Assembly: GCA_001730095.1 (NCBI GenBank)
Contig: MDLF01000067.1
Span: forward strand, 49,769-113,768
Source of the DNA: Rhodobacteraceae bacterium (ex Bugula neritina AB1)
GTDB taxonomy: Bacteria; Pseudomonadota; Alphaproteobacteria; Rhodobacterales; Rhodobacteraceae
DNA length: 64,000 bases
Direction: 5' to 3'
The first letter of the stretch is position 1. The number at the start of each line of letters is the position of its first letter. This document shows positions 63,401 to 64,000 of this stretch, piece by piece. The notes under the pieces were generated by a model, which saw only the letters and a list, made by a program, of their open reading frames with translations, did no database searches and had not been told where the DNA came from. Position numbers and translations under genes: made by a program.

Positions 63401-63880
63401 ATGTCAAGCCTCGATGACCTAGCCGGTTGGGAAAGTGAAATAGAAGATTATAGAATATCTGATATTGCCTTTAAGGTACCAAATAGAGTGAGCCTTGATT
63501 CTCAGAGAAGAATCCCCAAACTTCCTTACGAAGTCCCAATCAAGTTAGCGGAGCTAATGCTAAATGATAAAAGGCTTCGCACAGCCCTAGAAAAGAAACT
63601 AGAGTGGGATCTTCTTCTAGAAGAAAACCCAGACATGGGCCCAGATCACCCGGACTGGACCCAAAAACCATATGAAGCGCACAGATTAATTTCCAAATTC
63701 TCCGACTGGTACGCGATCAAAGTAAGTGCCCCGCATAGAATTAAAGTTTGGGAGGATTGCGCAGTCGGGATTGCATTTTCCGTACTACGTGGAGAGACCA
63801 CATCTGTTCGCTCAGAACAGACAAAAAGCTACATAAAAGACTTTTATAGGGAATTTTTCTCCGAGGAGGGAGACCATTGA
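63401..63880 (+). CDS. Unrecognised 159-residue protein, A+T-rich
   Basis: MSSLDDLAGWESEIEDYRISDIAFKV... is a soluble, charged, mostly helical protein with two Trp-rich stretches (DHPDWTQKPYE, FSDWYAIKV, IKVWEDCAVG). I do not recognise a family. GGGAG lies nine bases before the ATG, so it is a real gene by its start signal. Codon use (many AGA, ATA, TTA-type codons) and low G+C differ sharply from everything to the left. It overlaps the next gene, which implies a two-gene unit continuing out of the window. Probably horizontally acquired; a defence or toxin-antitoxin role is only a guess from such contexts. Confidence 0.75.
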   Translation: MSSLDDLAGWESEIEDYRISDIAFKVPNRVSLDSQRRIPKLPYEVPIKLAELMLNDKRLRTALEKKLEWDLLLEENPDMGPDHPDWTQKPYEAHRLISKFSDWYAIKVSAPHRIKVWEDCAVGIAFSVLRGETTSVRSEQTKSYIKDFYREFFSEEGDH

Positions 63881-64000
63881 CACGAGTCATTCTGATAGAT
63901 CCATCACAAGTCAGCCGCATCATTAAACTCTCTGGAGTAGATGGACTGAACGACTACCGGCTGGCGCCGGTAGGATCAGCGATATGGTTTTCAAGGTACT
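63877..64000 (+). CDS. Partial gene, translationally coupled to the preceding one
   Basis: A TTG start at 63877 overlaps the preceding stop (TTGA) and has AGGAGG seven bases upstream, an almost ideal site. The frame runs open to the window edge: MTRVILIDPSQVSRIIKL, then SGVDGLNDYRLAPVGSAIW. Only 41 residues are visible and I recognise no family. Composition is intermediate. Confidence 0.65.
   Translation, partial: MTRVILIDPSQVSRIIKLSGVDGLNDYRLAPVGSAIWFSRY

Overview
The window reads as chromosomal DNA of a marine alphaproteobacterium of the Roseobacter group (Rhodobacterales; Leisingera/Phaeobacter/Ruegeria-like). The grounds are high G+C, a gcrA cell-cycle regulator, TTAA-N7-TTAA (CtrA-type) boxes, DUF6455 and DUF1467 proteins, an UbiK-type protein, a remnant of a roseobacter-type IS5 element, and many Shine-Dalgarno-led genes packed in short operons. 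No rRNA, tRNA or CRISPR array was found.

Left part (1-15.3 kb): two small-molecule exporters, an ABC-2 permease and gcrA are followed by what looks like one catabolic unit. This is a LysR regulator divergent from an amidinotransferase/deiminase-superfamily hydrolase, a complete betaine/proline-type ABC importer (binding protein, ATPase, permease) and two overlapping agmatinase-family ureohydrolases (4.1-11.9 kb). Together they suggest uptake and hydrolysis of a guanidino compound whose identity the sequence does not give. A tandem-HxlR/VOC pair, a YHS-domain secreted protein and a YghU-type glutathione transferase follow.

Middle part (15.5-36.6 kb): an SseB/UDG pair; a surface-polysaccharide block (kpsT, kpsE, kdsA, phosphohexomutase) without a kpsM; AsmA; rimO. 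An unusual lower-G+C PD-(D/E)XK-like gene sits beside rimO, and a 30-bp fragment of related sequence lies on the other side of rimO. Next come small conserved genes, an M48 protease, a nitroreductase, an EI24 protein, methylmalonyl-CoA epimerase, a response regulator and a DUF1501/DUF1800 pair.

Right part (36.8-64 kb): housekeeping genes (aspS, pabC/pabB, carB, tdk, csaA, proC, ubiK, lgt, pgeF, trxB). Mixed among them are a trypsin-like protease behind a perfect CtrA box, a 24-residue predicted lipopeptide gene, a Hint protein, an IS5 remnant, an RraB-like/RES-domain pair, a CyaC-like adenylate cyclase carrying a ferredoxin domain, and a sulfate adenylyltransferase/APS kinase whose reading frame is continuous with an upstream MarR-type regulator. 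The last 600 bases change composition (A+T-rich, two unrecognised coupled genes) and look like the edge of a transferred segment.

The best candidates for something undescribed are the guanidino-compound operon, the regulator-sulfurylase-kinase fusion, the orphan nuclease-like gene with its remnant, the micro-lipopeptide, and the nested palindrome inserted in frame in pabB. All functions are inferred from sequence reading alone.
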